DNA of 64,000 bases from Lewinellaceae bacterium (GCA_020636445.1 JACJXV010000008.1:30154-94153); one strand, 5' to 3'. Positions 16,210 through 25,700 are shown, counted from the first letter of the stretch. Notes: generated by a model from the sequence alone, not told the origin. Program-made: numbers and translations.

Positions 16210-16812
16210 ATGCGACGGACAAAGCAGGCGGCAGCTATAACCCGGGAGGAGATCCTGCAGGCTGCCTTGATCGTTTTTAGTAAAAAAGGGTATGCGAAAA
16301 CCTCCCTGGAAGATATTGCACAGGCAGCTGGGGTAACGCGTGGCGCTATTTACTGGAACTTTCAAAACAAAGCAGATCTTTTTAATACGCTGGCCACTGA
16401 AAAATTTCAGCGGGCTTTCGATATCATGGAAAGTGAGGTCCACACGGAAAATGCCCGTGCGGCACTCATTGAACGCATGGAAGCTTTTTTACGCAGTTTG
16501 CGGGACGATGAGACCTTGATGCAGATTCGCCGGATTGCCTTTTATCAGGTAGAACTTTCGGAAGAATTGCGCCCTTTTCAGGAGTATCTGGTGGCCGTGC
16601 GGCGTAAGACAGTAAACCAGTTTACGGACATCATCAGCAAGGGCCAGGCTCGTGGGGAGTTTTCCCGCGACCTGGATCCTTATGTTGTGGCCCTCGGATA
16701 TGTTGCTCTGGGTACCGGGTTGATACAAATGTGGGTCCTGGATCCCGAATTAAATATTTCACCTGATACCGGAGCTACCATGGCAAAGCACTACTTAGCC
16801 GGGCTGCAATAA
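16210..16812 (+). CDS. TetR family regulator, AcrR-like
   Basis: A 200-residue TetR repressor. The N-terminal DNA-binding domain (SLEDIAQAAGVTRGAIYWNF, residues 32-51, preceded by TREEILQAALIVFSKKGY) is close to E. coli AcrR. I choose the ATG at 16210 (MRRTKQ), since the upstream extension in the same frame crosses the operator. The C-terminal domain (DIMESE... ending AKHYLAGLQ) is a helical ligand-binding/dimer region like AcrR/TtgR. No efflux pump is adjacent; neighbours are pnt (divergent) and msrA (convergent). The palindrome at 16137-16158 suggests autorepression. Its effector and wider targets are unknown. Confidence 0.92.
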   Translation: MRRTKQAAAITREEILQAALIVFSKKGYAKTSLEDIAQAAGVTRGAIYWNFQNKADLFNTLATEKFQRAFDIMESEVHTENARAALIERMEAFLRSLRDDETLMQIRRIAFYQVELSEELRPFQEYLVAVRRKTVNQFTDIISKGQARGEFSRDLDPYVVALGYVALGTGLIQMWVLDPELNISPDTGATMAKHYLAGLQ

Positions 16813-16851
16813 CGAACCGAAAGGCATTTTACTAACTATCAGGCAAATGGG

Positions 16852-16879
16852 GAGGGGTGGCAGTTAGCTGCCGCCCCTC
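16852..16879. terminator. Rho-independent terminator between tetR and msrA
   Basis: 12-bp GC-rich stem GAGGGGTGGCAG / CTGCCGCCCCTC (one wobble/mismatch) with loop TTAG, followed on plus by ATTTTATTTTA. It serves the TetR gene and may also end msrA from the other side. Confidence 0.82.
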
Positions 16880-16925
16880 ATTTTATTTTAGCCTAATCTA
16901 TCGGTTGGAGGATAGTCCTTTGCAA

Positions 16926-17483
16926 TCAGGATACAGGTTTGAGTTTGTCCGCAAACCGTTGCCGGAATTTATTCACTTTGGGGGTGATGATAAAACTACA
17001 GTAAGGATTGCGATCACCAACATTATTATAATAGTTCTGGTGATACCCCTCACCAGGATAAAACGCTTCCAGTGGGGTGATTTCCGTTACGATGGGATCG
17101 TCCCACAGCTGGGTGGCTACCTCACGGGCTGATGCTGCGGCGATGGCAGCTTGCTCAGGATCATGGGTAAAAATAGCAGAGCGATACTGGGGCCCTACAT
17201 CATTGCCTTGCCGGTTAGGCGTTGTAGGGTCGTGGATAGTCCAGAAAATATCCAGAATTTCAGCATAACTCACCTGCGCAGGGTCATAGTGAATCTGCAC
17301 GACCTCGGCATGTTGGGTCCGGCCGCTGCAAACGGCTTCGTAGTTGGCGGTAGCGGCATCGCCTCCGGCATACCCACTGACAACCTCAGTGACCCCCCGC
17401 AGGCGCTGATAGACGGCTTCCAGGCACCAGAAGCACCCCCCGCCAAGGGTAGCTATCGCCTGAGATGAAGGTGTTGTTGCCAT
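16926..17483 (-). CDS. msrA: Peptide-methionine (S)-S-oxide reductase
   Basis: Reduces the S-epimer of methionine sulfoxide in proteins and free Met(O), repairing oxidative damage with thioredoxin. The catalytic motif is GGGCFWCLEAVY with C17, as in the GCFW signature. Further conserved stretches are VSGYAGG, YDPAQVSYAEILDIFWTIHDPT, GNDVGPQYRSAIF and FYPGEGYHQNYY. I start at the ATG at 17483 (MATTPSS); a 12-codon upstream extension adds nothing conserved. No MsrB domain is fused. It is a single gene, convergent with the TetR gene. Confidence 0.96.
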   Translation of the reverse strand: MATTPSSQAIATLGGGCFWCLEAVYQRLRGVTEVVSGYAGGDAATANYEAVCSGRTQHAEVVQIHYDPAQVSYAEILDIFWTIHDPTTPNRQGNDVGPQYRSAIFTHDPEQAAIAAASAREVATQLWDDPIVTEITPLEAFYPGEGYHQNYYNNVGDRNPYCSFIITPKVNKFRQRFADKLKPVS

Positions 17484-17594
17484 AACGAATGTTATTTTCA
17501 GGTAAACTAGAATAACCAATTAACAACCGACATAACAAACTTACCCTCTTTTCGGTTTTGGGTATTTGGAATGAAGTGTGGGGCCCCTCCGAGG

Positions 17595-18368
17595 CTATTT
17601 CCCCGTAGGCAAGGGAGCATGCTGATTTACCTGGATTTTTTGTAAAAACAAGGCCATTGCCTCTCGCTTGGGGGCGTCGAGGTGATAGTGGATGTAGCGG
17701 GTGTAGTACTCATTCAGATCAAAAAACGGATGGGGTGGGGGCAACAGTAACATCAATTGCGGTAAATAATCAAGCCCCAGTTGCAAAGCCTGGTTAAAGG
17801 CCCCAATAAATTCTGGGGACATAGGCCGGTTGCTCACCCAAGCGGCAAAAACAAAAGGTAGCCCCGTATGATCCATCCATGCTTCTGCCAGATCATAAGT
17901 GTAGGTAAACTGTTGGTCCAGGCCAATAGCCCTATCGCCGATAATAAGAGCCCCCGTGCGCCCGGAAATTTGGTTTTCGAAACCGGCCTGGGCGGGAAGC
18001 AGTTTTGGCTCAAGCTGCCAGTATTCCTGCAATAGAATTTTGACGAGTTCAACTGAGGTTCGCGAATGATAATCGAGGTAGATGGTATCGAGTTCTTGCA
18101 GGGGGCGCTGGGAGAAAATGCACACTGTTTTAACGGCCCCTTCCGCACCAATGCAAAAGTCAGAGACAATCTGGGCGTTGGCAATTTCAGGAATAACCGC
18201 AATCGGAACCAGGCCGAGATCCGCCCGCCCATCGCGCAGTTTTTCGGCACAAACCGAGGGAATATCCAATTGCAAATCGATCTGCTGAGCAATATCACTC
18301 TTAAAGATGCCGTACAATAGCGGTTTAGTATTGAGATAACTTACGGCAGTGACATTTATTTTTTGCAC
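17595..18368 (-). CDS. mqnA: Chorismate dehydratase (futalosine menaquinone pathway)
   Basis: MqnA makes 3-[(1-carboxyvinyl)oxy]benzoate from chorismate, the entry step of the futalosine route to menaquinone. It shows the family's VSYLNTKPLLYGI start, the DIPSVCAEKLRDGRADLGLVPI region, and the DYHSRTSVELVKILL and ALIIGDRAIG motifs of the periplasmic-binding-protein-like fold. The length of 257 is a little short of the usual 270-290. It lies downstream of mqnE with a histidine-phosphatase gene between, all on the minus strand, so this is a menaquinone cluster; mqnB, mqnC and mqnD are not in the window. Confidence 0.92.
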   Translation of the reverse strand: MQKINVTAVSYLNTKPLLYGIFKSDIAQQIDLQLDIPSVCAEKLRDGRADLGLVPIAVIPEIANAQIVSDFCIGAEGAVKTVCIFSQRPLQELDTIYLDYHSRTSVELVKILLQEYWQLEPKLLPAQAGFENQISGRTGALIIGDRAIGLDQQFTYTYDLAEAWMDHTGLPFVFAAWVSNRPMSPEFIGAFNQALQLGLDYLPQLMLLLPPPHPFFDLNEYYTRYIHYHLDAPKREAMALFLQKIQVNQHAPLPTGK

Positions 18369-18426
18369 GGTTAGGGTCTTTTGTACTGTTGTAAACCTTC
18401 AAAGGTTCGGATGTAACCACCAGGGG

Positions 18427-19050
18427 TTAAACGAGTTGTGCTGATTCAAGATGCCGGATATCATTTTGCCGGATTAATTTAAAGATGTCGGGCTGGTAAA
18501 CTACTTCGTACAAGCCGGTATTATGATGGTGAAATTTTTCCATTTCACTGAGGGGGTCTTCCTGTAAAAGGGCCATCAGGCAACGCATAGCCCGACCATG
18601 GCTGCAGACCAAAATGGTGCTTTCCGGCCGTTGCCGGAGGTGGTCGACAAAGCGTTGTAACCGCAGGGCAAGGTCATTAGCACTTTCGCCGCCCTCCAGA
18701 CTGCTATCATAGCGGCCCGCCTGCCAGTCGCTGATCATCGTTTGGTATTCCTGCCGCATGACCAGATCAGTTGTTTTTCCTTCATGGACACCCCAACTGA
18801 TCTCATTGATATCGGTTGTTTGTTCCCAGGGCAGTCCCTGGTTGATAAAGGGCTCCATCGTCTGGTGGGTGCGTTGCAGTCCGGAAGTAATCACCACTTC
18901 GAAGGGAATATGCTGGTAGTGGTTGAAAAATGCTTCTGCTTGCTGGCGTCCGGTATCATTAAGTTTGGCATCTACGCCACTGCCTTGTACCAGTTGAAGC
19001 CGGTTTAGTTCAGTTTCGCCATGGCGAACAATATATATCTGTTTTTTCAT
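18427..19050 (-). CDS. Histidine phosphatase family protein (phosphoglycerate-mutase-like)
   Basis: A 207-residue histidine (acid) phosphatase superfamily member. The phospho-acceptor motif IYIVRHGETELNR lies at about residues 5-17 and the second catalytic His is in TILVCSHGRAMRCL. It overlaps mqnE by 4 bp and precedes mqnA by 58 bp, so it is embedded in the menaquinone cluster. The futalosine route as known has no phosphatase step. Possible roles are metabolite repair, alpha-ribazole phosphatase (CobC-like) or general phosphatase; specificity cannot be told from sequence. Confidence 0.9.
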   Translation of the reverse strand: MKKQIYIVRHGETELNRLQLVQGSGVDAKLNDTGRQQAEAFFNHYQHIPFEVVITSGLQRTHQTMEPFINQGLPWEQTTDINEISWGVHEGKTTDLVMRQEYQTMISDWQAGRYDSSLEGGESANDLALRLQRFVDHLRQRPESTILVCSHGRAMRCLMALLQEDPLSEMEKFHHHNTGLYEVVYQPDIFKLIRQNDIRHLESAQLV

Positions 19051-20249
19051 GCGTTGGGATTCACTACCGGTAACTCAACATAGCCCTTGAATGTCTCATC
19101 TTCTTCGAAAACGTAATCTGTATAATCCGTTAGGGGATTGTAGAGGGTATCCCGTTCAATGGGCTGACGGTTAACGGCACGGATCAGGTTAACCAGATCC
19201 CGGGTGCTCAAGGCCGGATTTTGCTCTTCCGAACCAGCCATGGTGTAAATTTTAGTGGTATCATCAATAGTGCCGTCAATGTCATCGACACCAAAGCTGA
19301 GTGACATTTGCGCCAGAGTACGGCCTATCATGGGCCAGTAAGCCTTGATGTGATCAAAATTATCGAGGTAAATTCGGCTGATGGCGTAGTTCCGGAGGTC
19401 TTCCACCGCAGTGCTTTCGGGCACATGTGACATCTGATTGTCCTTATTGCGGAATTTCAAGGGAATAAACGTCTGGAAGCCGCCCGTTTTATCCTGCAGT
19501 TTTCGCAACTCCTCCAGGTGGTGAACCCGATGCTCAAAGCGCTCAATATGGCCATAGAGCATGGTGGCATTGGAGCGACCGCCCAGCTCATGCCAGATTT
19601 CATGAATGCGCAGCCACTGTTCGGCACTACACTTGCCACCGGCAATCTGATCGCGAATCTCGGGGTGGAATATTTCTGCTCCGCCACCGGGCATCGAATC
19701 CAGGCCTGCTTCCTTCATCAGGCGCATCCCTTCCTCATAACTGATTTTATCCTTCTTGAAGATGTAGTGGTATTCCACCGGGGTCAGGGCCTTGACGTGC
19801 AGTTCCGGGCGATGGGCTTTGATTTGCCGGAATAACTCACTATAGAAAGCCACATCATACTGCGGCAAAACACCCCCGACAATATGAACTTCCGTAACTG
19901 GTTGGCCATCATACTTGCGTACGATATCCATTATTTCCTCCATCGTATACTCCCAACCTTCCTGGCGTTGCTTGATGAGCCTGGAATACGAGCAAAACGT
20001 ACACGTGTATAAACAGATATTGGTCGGTTCAATATGGAAGTTGCGGTTGAAATACGTACGGTCGCCATGCCGTTTTTCCCGCATGAAGTTGGCTAGCGTA
20101 CCCAGATAACCTAATTCACCTTCTTCAAACAGGCGTAAACCTTCCTCTTCAGTGATCCGTTCACCTGCTTTTACTTTTTCAGCGATTTGGCGCAAAGGGG
20201 CACTCAGTGTTGGGTCCTGTATTAATGTATCAACGGCATGGAAATCCAT
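19047..20249 (-). CDS. mqnE: Aminofutalosine synthase (radical SAM)
   Basis: MqnE joins SAM-derived 5'-deoxyadenosine with the chorismate-derived enol ether to give aminofutalosine. The radical SAM cluster is C79-x3-C83-x2-C86 in EPTNICLYTCTFCSYSR. The neighbouring HIVGGVLPQYD and MPGGGAEIFHPEIRDQIAGG segments fit MqnE rather than MqnC. The 400 residues match the expected length. It is the first gene of the mqnE-phosphatase-mqnA cluster; a TACCTTTG -7-like element sits at 20324-20331. MqnC is the main alternative, but operon context with mqnA and the motif wording favour MqnE. Confidence 0.92.
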   Translation of the reverse strand: MDFHAVDTLIQDPTLSAPLRQIAEKVKAGERITEEEGLRLFEEGELGYLGTLANFMREKRHGDRTYFNRNFHIEPTNICLYTCTFCSYSRLIKQRQEGWEYTMEEIMDIVRKYDGQPVTEVHIVGGVLPQYDVAFYSELFRQIKAHRPELHVKALTPVEYHYIFKKDKISYEEGMRLMKEAGLDSMPGGGAEIFHPEIRDQIAGGKCSAEQWLRIHEIWHELGGRSNATMLYGHIERFEHRVHHLEELRKLQDKTGGFQTFIPLKFRNKDNQMSHVPESTAVEDLRNYAISRIYLDNFDHIKAYWPMIGRTLAQMSLSFGVDDIDGTIDDTTKIYTMAGSEEQNPALSTRDLVNLIRAVNRQPIERDTLYNPLTDYTDYVFEEDETFKGYVELPVVNPNA

Positions 20250-20323
20250 CGGCTCAATTATTTATGACATATAACAAGCTTTCTAAACTTTCAGTTTTGT
20301 TTGAAAGCAAAAAAGTCTCTCCA

Positions 20324-20331
20324 CAAAGGTA
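20324..20331 (-). promoter_or_regulatory. -7 element (TACCTTTG) upstream of mqnE
   Basis: Exact TAnnTTTG on the minus strand, 74 bp before the mqnE ATG; no clear -33 box. Confidence 0.45.
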
Positions 20332-20478
20332 AGGATTAGCCAGGGAAAAAGAACAAGGAGCTCAGGGGATTGGGAATTTTCCCAAACGCAGTGTTCCGTT
20401 AAAACGATCCCCGTACCAGACTGTGTTGCTCCGGAAACGTGCTACCATGTGGAGTTAGCGCAAATTATTATCCTGGTT

Positions 20479-21390
20479 TTAAAGTTCCTGGCGCAGGTTT
20501 GAACGGGAATCCCTGGCCAGGTGACCACTATGCAAAATACCCCGGATAGCATTCTGCCGCCAGTGCTGGGTGGAATCATAATACTTTTCCGCGGGATCAA
20601 TCTCCGTAACCAGAATTCCTGCCTGATTTTTGGGAAGCTTTCCTACGATAACCCCATCCGGCCGGACTATAAAGCTGGCCCAACAACTTGCTTTTGCAGA
20701 GGTGTTGCTACAACTTATCCAGCAATAATTATTTGCTGCATAGGATATCATGGTGGCGGGCATGGTGATTTCGGGATAGGTGCGGCCGGGGTTGATGTTA
20801 TGATACTGCTTACCTATCTGACTTTCCATAAATTGCCGCCGTGCCGGATCCATATTGCCCGCGTGATAAGAATGAAACACTACCTCGACTTTCCGGGTGG
20901 CAAGGTCCCGGTAGAGCTCAGGATAGCGGTAGTCATGACAAATCAGGGTAGAACAACGTATGCCATCAATGCTAAAAACGGGGGTATAGTTGCCCGAAGA
21001 ATAATGCGCCAGATCACCGCTGTTGCCTGAATTGTCCCCGGCGCAAAAACGTTTGTCATACCGATCGACCAACTGGCCGCGGGCATTGATGATATAGAGT
21101 GAATTGTGTGGTTTGTTGGGGTGGGTTAAGGGGTGTGCGGATCCAAGAATTACCCAAATGCCCAACCGGCCAGCCTCCGCCATTATGGCCTCAGTAGCTT
21201 CGCGAAGGAGACTCCAGTCAAAGCCCTGAAAAGTGGGAAAATCGACTCCTGCATACCCTGAAAGACTTCCTTCCGGAAAATGAATGACCTGGCAATTTTG
21301 TGCGCTGGCTTCCACCATTTGCCGGAGGATGTACATCCGATTTTGGTCTATAGAGGCACTAATGGGAAATTGGCTGGTCGCAATTCTCAT
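20479..21390 (-). CDS. Carbon-nitrogen hydrolase (nitrilase superfamily)
   Basis: A 303-residue nitrilase-fold amidase with the full catalytic triad visible: E40 (HFPEGSLSGY), K113 (RYDKRFCAGDN) and C151 (STLICHDYRYPE). The superfamily hydrolyses or condenses amides (N-carbamoyl amino acids, omega-amidase, glutamine-dependent steps). The region between triad elements is not distinctive enough for me to name a substrate. The gene stands alone: mqnE starts about 230 bp downstream and the next gene upstream is divergent. It has no signal peptide, so it is cytoplasmic. Confidence 0.9.
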   Translation of the reverse strand: MRIATSQFPISASIDQNRMYILRQMVEASAQNCQVIHFPEGSLSGYAGVDFPTFQGFDWSLLREATEAIMAEAGRLGIWVILGSAHPLTHPNKPHNSLYIINARGQLVDRYDKRFCAGDNSGNSGDLAHYSSGNYTPVFSIDGIRCSTLICHDYRYPELYRDLATRKVEVVFHSYHAGNMDPARRQFMESQIGKQYHNINPGRTYPEITMPATMISYAANNYCWISCSNTSAKASCWASFIVRPDGVIVGKLPKNQAGILVTEIDPAEKYYDSTQHWRQNAIRGILHSGHLARDSRSNLRQEL

Positions 21391-21711
21391 GGCGAAAAGG
21401 ATTAGTGAGGGGGAGAATATAGGGATTTATGTTTTTTGTTCCCAGGTTCATGGTATTTACCTTCATCAAAAGGAGATAGGAGCGTTATTTTGTAAGCAGT
21501 AAGCAGTCCGTGAAGAGTGGAATCGGCTTAATGCTTATTGAAAATAAGCTACCCGGCTACAAGGAAGTAAATCCAGTGTCTGGATACCTTCGCCAAGCCT
21601 TAGTGCTTCGCGCTGAACAATGCCAGTTCCTGAAGTGAAATTCCACAACCTCATCGGGGTAGGTCTAGCTGGCATTCCGTACCTTGCCACAGAATAATTA
21701 ATGCGCAGGGC
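21391..21711. other. Divergent intergenic region
   Basis: It separates the amidase and the GT2 gene. Two small perfect hairpins are visible: CTTATT-GAA-AATAAG (21534-21548) and ATCCAG-TGT-CTGGAT (21571-21585). No coding frame or riboswitch that I recognise. Confidence 0.5.
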
Positions 21712-22611
21712 ATGCTTTCGATATTAATACCGGTTTATCAGGTAGATGTCCGGCCGCTGGTGGAACGACTGCTGGCGGAGGCTGCGGATTTGCCGATACC
21801 TGTAGAAATCAACCTGCTGGATGACGCTTCCGGAGCTCCCTGGATTGAACAGTATCGAACCCTTCCGGCTGATCTCCTGGTCCGTATTGAGGTGCTCTCT
21901 GAGAATGTTGGGCGTGCCCGGATCCGGAATCTGCTGGCCGAGCAAGCGCGGTATCCTTATTTATTATTCTTGGATGCAGATGTGATGCCGCTTCGGCCTG
22001 ATTTCATCCGGGAATACCTTACTTTATTACCGACGAATCAGGTGCTTTGCGGCGGGTTGGCCTATTCGCCGGTAGTTCCTCCGTCGGAACGGCGCCTGCG
22101 CTGGCACTACGGTCGACAGCGGGAAGTGGTGAGTGTTGTGGATCGCTTTGCGCACCCCTACGAGGCGTTCAAAACGAGTAATTTTGCCATGCCCCGGGAT
22201 CGCTTTTTGGCGATTGGTTTCCGGGAGACTATTCGTGCTTATGGACATGAGGATACCCTGTTTGGTGCCGATTTGGCGGAACGAAATTTGCCCATTTTTC
22301 ATTTAGATAACCCTGTGGTACACCTGGGGTTAGAAACCAACGAAGTCTTTCTGGCTAAAACGAAGGAGGCGATTGCTAATTTAGTAGCACTCAAGCAGCA
22401 AGGGGTGGGAGTTCCTTCCCGTTTAGGCCGTACGTATGCCCGCTTTAAAAGTTTAGGGTTAGCTGCTGTGCTGGCGCTGAGTAGTACCTGGTTGGTGCCA
22501 ATGCTGGAAAAAAGATTGCTGCGTTATCCCTACCAAATTCGAATCCTGGATGTGATTAAACTGCTGCACTACAGCCGATTAATGCATAGGTTGGTGTCTG
22601 AAAGAAGGTAG
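21712..22611 (+). CDS. Glycosyltransferase family 2
   Basis: A 299-residue GT-A fold transferase. It has the family opening LSILIPVYQVD, a nucleotide-sugar region (LLDDASGAPW, SENVGRARIRNLLAEQA) and the metal-binding LFLDADVMPL (DxD-like). The acceptor-side block is ETIRAYGHEDTLFGADLAERN, containing the ED motif that acts as base in many GT2 enzymes. The last ~60 residues include a hydrophobic segment (AAVLALSSTWLVPML). The donor and acceptor sugars cannot be told. It is convergent with a GT4 gene 7 bp away, which suggests a polysaccharide or glycolipid role. Confidence 0.9.
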   Translation: MLSILIPVYQVDVRPLVERLLAEAADLPIPVEINLLDDASGAPWIEQYRTLPADLLVRIEVLSENVGRARIRNLLAEQARYPYLLFLDADVMPLRPDFIREYLTLLPTNQVLCGGLAYSPVVPPSERRLRWHYGRQREVVSVVDRFAHPYEAFKTSNFAMPRDRFLAIGFRETIRAYGHEDTLFGADLAERNLPIFHLDNPVVHLGLETNEVFLAKTKEAIANLVALKQQGVGVPSRLGRTYARFKSLGLAAVLALSSTWLVPMLEKRLLRYPYQIRILDVIKLLHYSRLMHRLVSERR

Positions 22612-22618
22612 GGTATGG

Positions 22619-23734
22619 TTAAGGTTGTTCCACCAGCCCCGCATACTGGGCAATCAGGCTTTCTTTTTCCTTATCCCAATGCAGGCTTTCGGCTGCTTTT
22701 AGGCATGCTTGCTGTAGGCGGGCATAGGTATGCGGATCTTGACGTAGTTCGGAGATAACCTGGCTGATTCGCCTGGGGTCCAGGTTGTCGACCAGCACAC
22801 ACCCTCCATAGGTTGTTGCGAGATTGCGATATTCAGGGAAATCCATGTGGAGGGCGGGAACGCCGGCCTGTATGTAATCAAACGCCTTATTGGCCAGGGA
22901 GAGGTAGTAGTTCAGTCCGCGGTTTTCCAGGAGGTTGATTCCCAGCCAGGCCTGTGGCGTAAGTTTTGCGAGTGCCTCCGGTACCAAATAGCCCAAAAAT
23001 TTCACCCGTTCAGTAAGGCCCAGGTTCTGGACCTGCTGCCTTAGGGCTGCCGATAAATCTCCTTCACCGGCAATCCATAATTCTACGTCAGGAATAAGCG
23101 GTAATGCCTCCAGCAATGCCTCTAGTCCACGGCCCATATTTAGGGCTCCCTGATAAAGGAGAATGGGCGGGGGCGTTTTTGGGGGAAACGCTGGCGTTGA
23201 CCAGCGAAGCGGTACATTGCGTACAACGCCGAAAGGACGTTGGTAGCGTTGTTGCAGGACTTCGGCTAATGCCGGTCCAACGGTGTATGCTCGGTCGGTC
23301 AGTGGTATGCACCAGGCCGCCAGCCACTCCCAGATTCGTTTGGTGAAGGGCCGGTTTGTCAGTTCGGGTAGTTCCGAAAAGTATTCGTGGGCATCATAGA
23401 CTATTTTTTTACCACGTAATTTGCCAATCAGACAAGCAGGGCCAAGCGTATCCAGGTCGACTGCACAGATAATATCTACGGGAGAGAACAAGAGCAACCA
23501 GCACAGCCGCAGGTTAAATTCCAGGTAGAAGGCTTTTCCGCGTAAAAACCAGCAAGACAAGCGGGTTTGCTCATAAGGGCGAGCTTTCAAAGGCACGGAG
23601 GCAGGTAATTGCCGTCCTACGAGCCTTACTTGATAGCCTGCTTCGGTCAAGGCAGTGGCCGTTCGCGCCATCCGCTGATCATAGGTCAGGTCGGTGGTGA
23701 CAGTGCATATTATCCGGGCGGGTCCTTCCTTCAT
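22619..23734 (-). CDS. Glycosyltransferase family 4 (GT-B)
   Basis: A 371-residue GT-B glycosyltransferase. The N-terminal half is the acceptor domain (IICTVTTDLTYDQRMARTATAL; KIVYDAHEYFSEL). The C-terminal half has the donor-site pattern PPPILLYQGALNMGRGLEALLEA split by the family Gly-rich turn, LWIAGEGDLSAAL, and ANKAFDYIQAGVPAL in the EX7E region. It overlaps recQ by 4 bp (ATGA at 23731-23734), so it is read after the helicase on one transcript; a functional link to RecQ is not expected. Substrate unknown. Confidence 0.9.
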   Translation of the reverse strand: MKEGPARIICTVTTDLTYDQRMARTATALTEAGYQVRLVGRQLPASVPLKARPYEQTRLSCWFLRGKAFYLEFNLRLCWLLLFSPVDIICAVDLDTLGPACLIGKLRGKKIVYDAHEYFSELPELTNRPFTKRIWEWLAAWCIPLTDRAYTVGPALAEVLQQRYQRPFGVVRNVPLRWSTPAFPPKTPPPILLYQGALNMGRGLEALLEALPLIPDVELWIAGEGDLSAALRQQVQNLGLTERVKFLGYLVPEALAKLTPQAWLGINLLENRGLNYYLSLANKAFDYIQAGVPALHMDFPEYRNLATTYGGCVLVDNLDPRRISQVISELRQDPHTYARLQQACLKAAESLHWDKEKESLIAQYAGLVEQP

Positions 23735-25680
23735 AGGTTACCCAGTGAGTTATGAGAGGGAAGTGAATTGCCGGATTGAGGCAAGGTAATGAGGCCCTCA
23801 TGTTCCTGGAGAAATCCTTCGTCGAGGAGATAGTGCAGGGTTTTTAAAATAGATTCCTGGAATTTGGGGGCAAAGCAGGCCAGAATATCCGGAATAGTCA
23901 GGGGTTCCCGGCTGAGCAGGCGTTCGATTTTCTGCTGGTACCGCGTAAGATCGCTGTTACTTAAGGTCTCGGCCTTTTCGCGGTCCAGACAAACATCGCA
24001 AATGCCACAGGCTTGGGGGGATTTGTCGTCAAAATACCGGAGCAGTTGTTGGCTACGGCATAGCGCGGTAGTCGCATAACCCACGGCGGCGCGAATCCGC
24101 TCTAAATGCCGGTTTTTGCGAAAATTATACTGTTGTAAATCGATCTGGAGATTCTCAGCGGCGACCCGTTCCTGCAGGAAAATCAGTTGGGGTTGGTCGC
24201 GCTGAGGATGATAATCGATAATCCCATCTTTATTGAGCATTTCCAGTCCGCGGTGAACCTGCTCCAGTGGGTGGTTGAGAAACTGGGCCAGGCGGCTTTC
24301 CCGGATGTGGAAGTACTCCGTAAAAGACCCCTGATAACTGCGCAGAATGGATTTCAGGAGTTTATCAAGGGCAGGATGGCGGAGCTGGTAGTCGTATAAT
24401 TTGTCCTTGTCAACCAGCATTTTCATGCTGGAAGGCACGAAAACGGCTTCCGTAAGGATAAGCCAACCTTCCTGTTCGAGTACTTTTAAACAATGATAAG
24501 TGTGAATGGGATCCAGGGAGTAAGTTTGACAAAAACCGGCCAGGTCAAAGTCATATCCTTCTCCGGAACCGCTGCCAACGGCAAGTTGATAATGACTTCC
24601 CAAGGCGCGGTAGACGCGCCGAAGTTCTTCCATGCCTGGATAAGCGAGGGTAAACTGGCGTTCCAACTGTTGCCGGTCCTGATCGTGGTATAGCAGAACG
24701 GCATACGACTTGAGGCCGTCGCGTCCGGCCCGGCCTGCCTCCTGAAAATAGGCTTCCAGGCTATCGGGAAGTTCGAGATGGACTACTGTCCGAACATCGG
24801 GTTTGTCGATTCCCATCCCGAAGGCATTGGTACTGACCATTACCCGCAATTGACCGTTTAGCCAGGCATCCTGTCGTTTGGATCGCTGCTCGGGGTTCAA
24901 CCCAGCGTGGTAATAACCTGCCGGAATACCTTGCCGTTGCAGGAATAGTGCCACTTCCCGGGTTCGGCGGCGATTGCGTACATAGACAACACTACTACCC
25001 GGAACCCGTTGGAGGATGCGCAATAAATGCTCTTCTTTGGCTTCCGTTTCGCGCACTACGTAAGCCAGGTTCTGGCGGGCGAAACTTTTTTGAAAAACGG
25101 TTCCCTTCCGAAAGAGAAGTTTCTCCTGGATATCAATAACCACTTCGGGGGTGGCTGTTGCGGTAAGAGCCAGAACCGGGGCATCGGGCAGAAATTGCCG
25201 GAAAGCACCTATCTGTAAGTAGGGTGGACGAAAATCGTATCCCCATTGCGAAATACAGTGGGCTTCGTCAACGGCAATCAGACTGACATTCATCCTCCGG
25301 ATCCTTTCCTGCGCCAAGGGAGTGAGTAAGCGCTCCGGGGAAAGGTAAAGGAATTTGACTTCTCCATAGATACAGTTATCCAGCAAACGGTCAATTTCCC
25401 GGTAATGCATGCCGGCATAAATGGCGACTGCCTGAATACCTCGTTTTTGCAATTGCTGGACCTGATCTTTCATTAACGCAATCAGCGGGCTGATCACCAG
25501 GCAGATTCCCGGGCGACAGAGTGTCGGCACCTGGAAGCACAGGGATTTACCGCCCCCCGTGGGCATGAGGGCCAGGGCATCCTGATTGTTCAGCACGGCA
25601 GTGATGATTTCTTCCTGCAGTGGCCGAAAATCGCTGTAGCCCCAGTATTGCTGTAATATGTCGCGTGGTTGTGTTGTCAA
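23731..25680 (-). CDS. recQ: RecQ family ATP-dependent DNA helicase
   Basis: A 3'-5' superfamily 2 helicase for recombination and replication-fork repair. Walker A TGGGKS is at 41-46 and the DEAH box (AVDEAHCISQWG) at 138-141. Motif VI is in EAGRAGRDG, and the zinc-binding region of the RecQ-C-terminal domain is visible as QACGICDVCLD. The 649 residues are slightly longer than E. coli RecQ (~610). A clear HRDC domain is not obvious in the last ~100 residues. A TACCTTTG -7-like element is 20 bp before the ATG. The downstream GT4 gene overlaps by 4 bp. Confidence 0.94.
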   Translation of the reverse strand: MTTQPRDILQQYWGYSDFRPLQEEIITAVLNNQDALALMPTGGGKSLCFQVPTLCRPGICLVISPLIALMKDQVQQLQKRGIQAVAIYAGMHYREIDRLLDNCIYGEVKFLYLSPERLLTPLAQERIRRMNVSLIAVDEAHCISQWGYDFRPPYLQIGAFRQFLPDAPVLALTATATPEVVIDIQEKLLFRKGTVFQKSFARQNLAYVVRETEAKEEHLLRILQRVPGSSVVYVRNRRRTREVALFLQRQGIPAGYYHAGLNPEQRSKRQDAWLNGQLRVMVSTNAFGMGIDKPDVRTVVHLELPDSLEAYFQEAGRAGRDGLKSYAVLLYHDQDRQQLERQFTLAYPGMEELRRVYRALGSHYQLAVGSGSGEGYDFDLAGFCQTYSLDPIHTYHCLKVLEQEGWLILTEAVFVPSSMKMLVDKDKLYDYQLRHPALDKLLKSILRSYQGSFTEYFHIRESRLAQFLNHPLEQVHRGLEMLNKDGIIDYHPQRDQPQLIFLQERVAAENLQIDLQQYNFRKNRHLERIRAAVGYATTALCRSQQLLRYFDDKSPQACGICDVCLDREKAETLSNSDLTRYQQKIERLLSREPLTIPDILACFAPKFQESILKTLHYLLDEGFLQEHEGLITLPQSGNSLPSHNSLGNL

Positions 25681-25700
25681 ATTTCCAGACTGATTATCTG

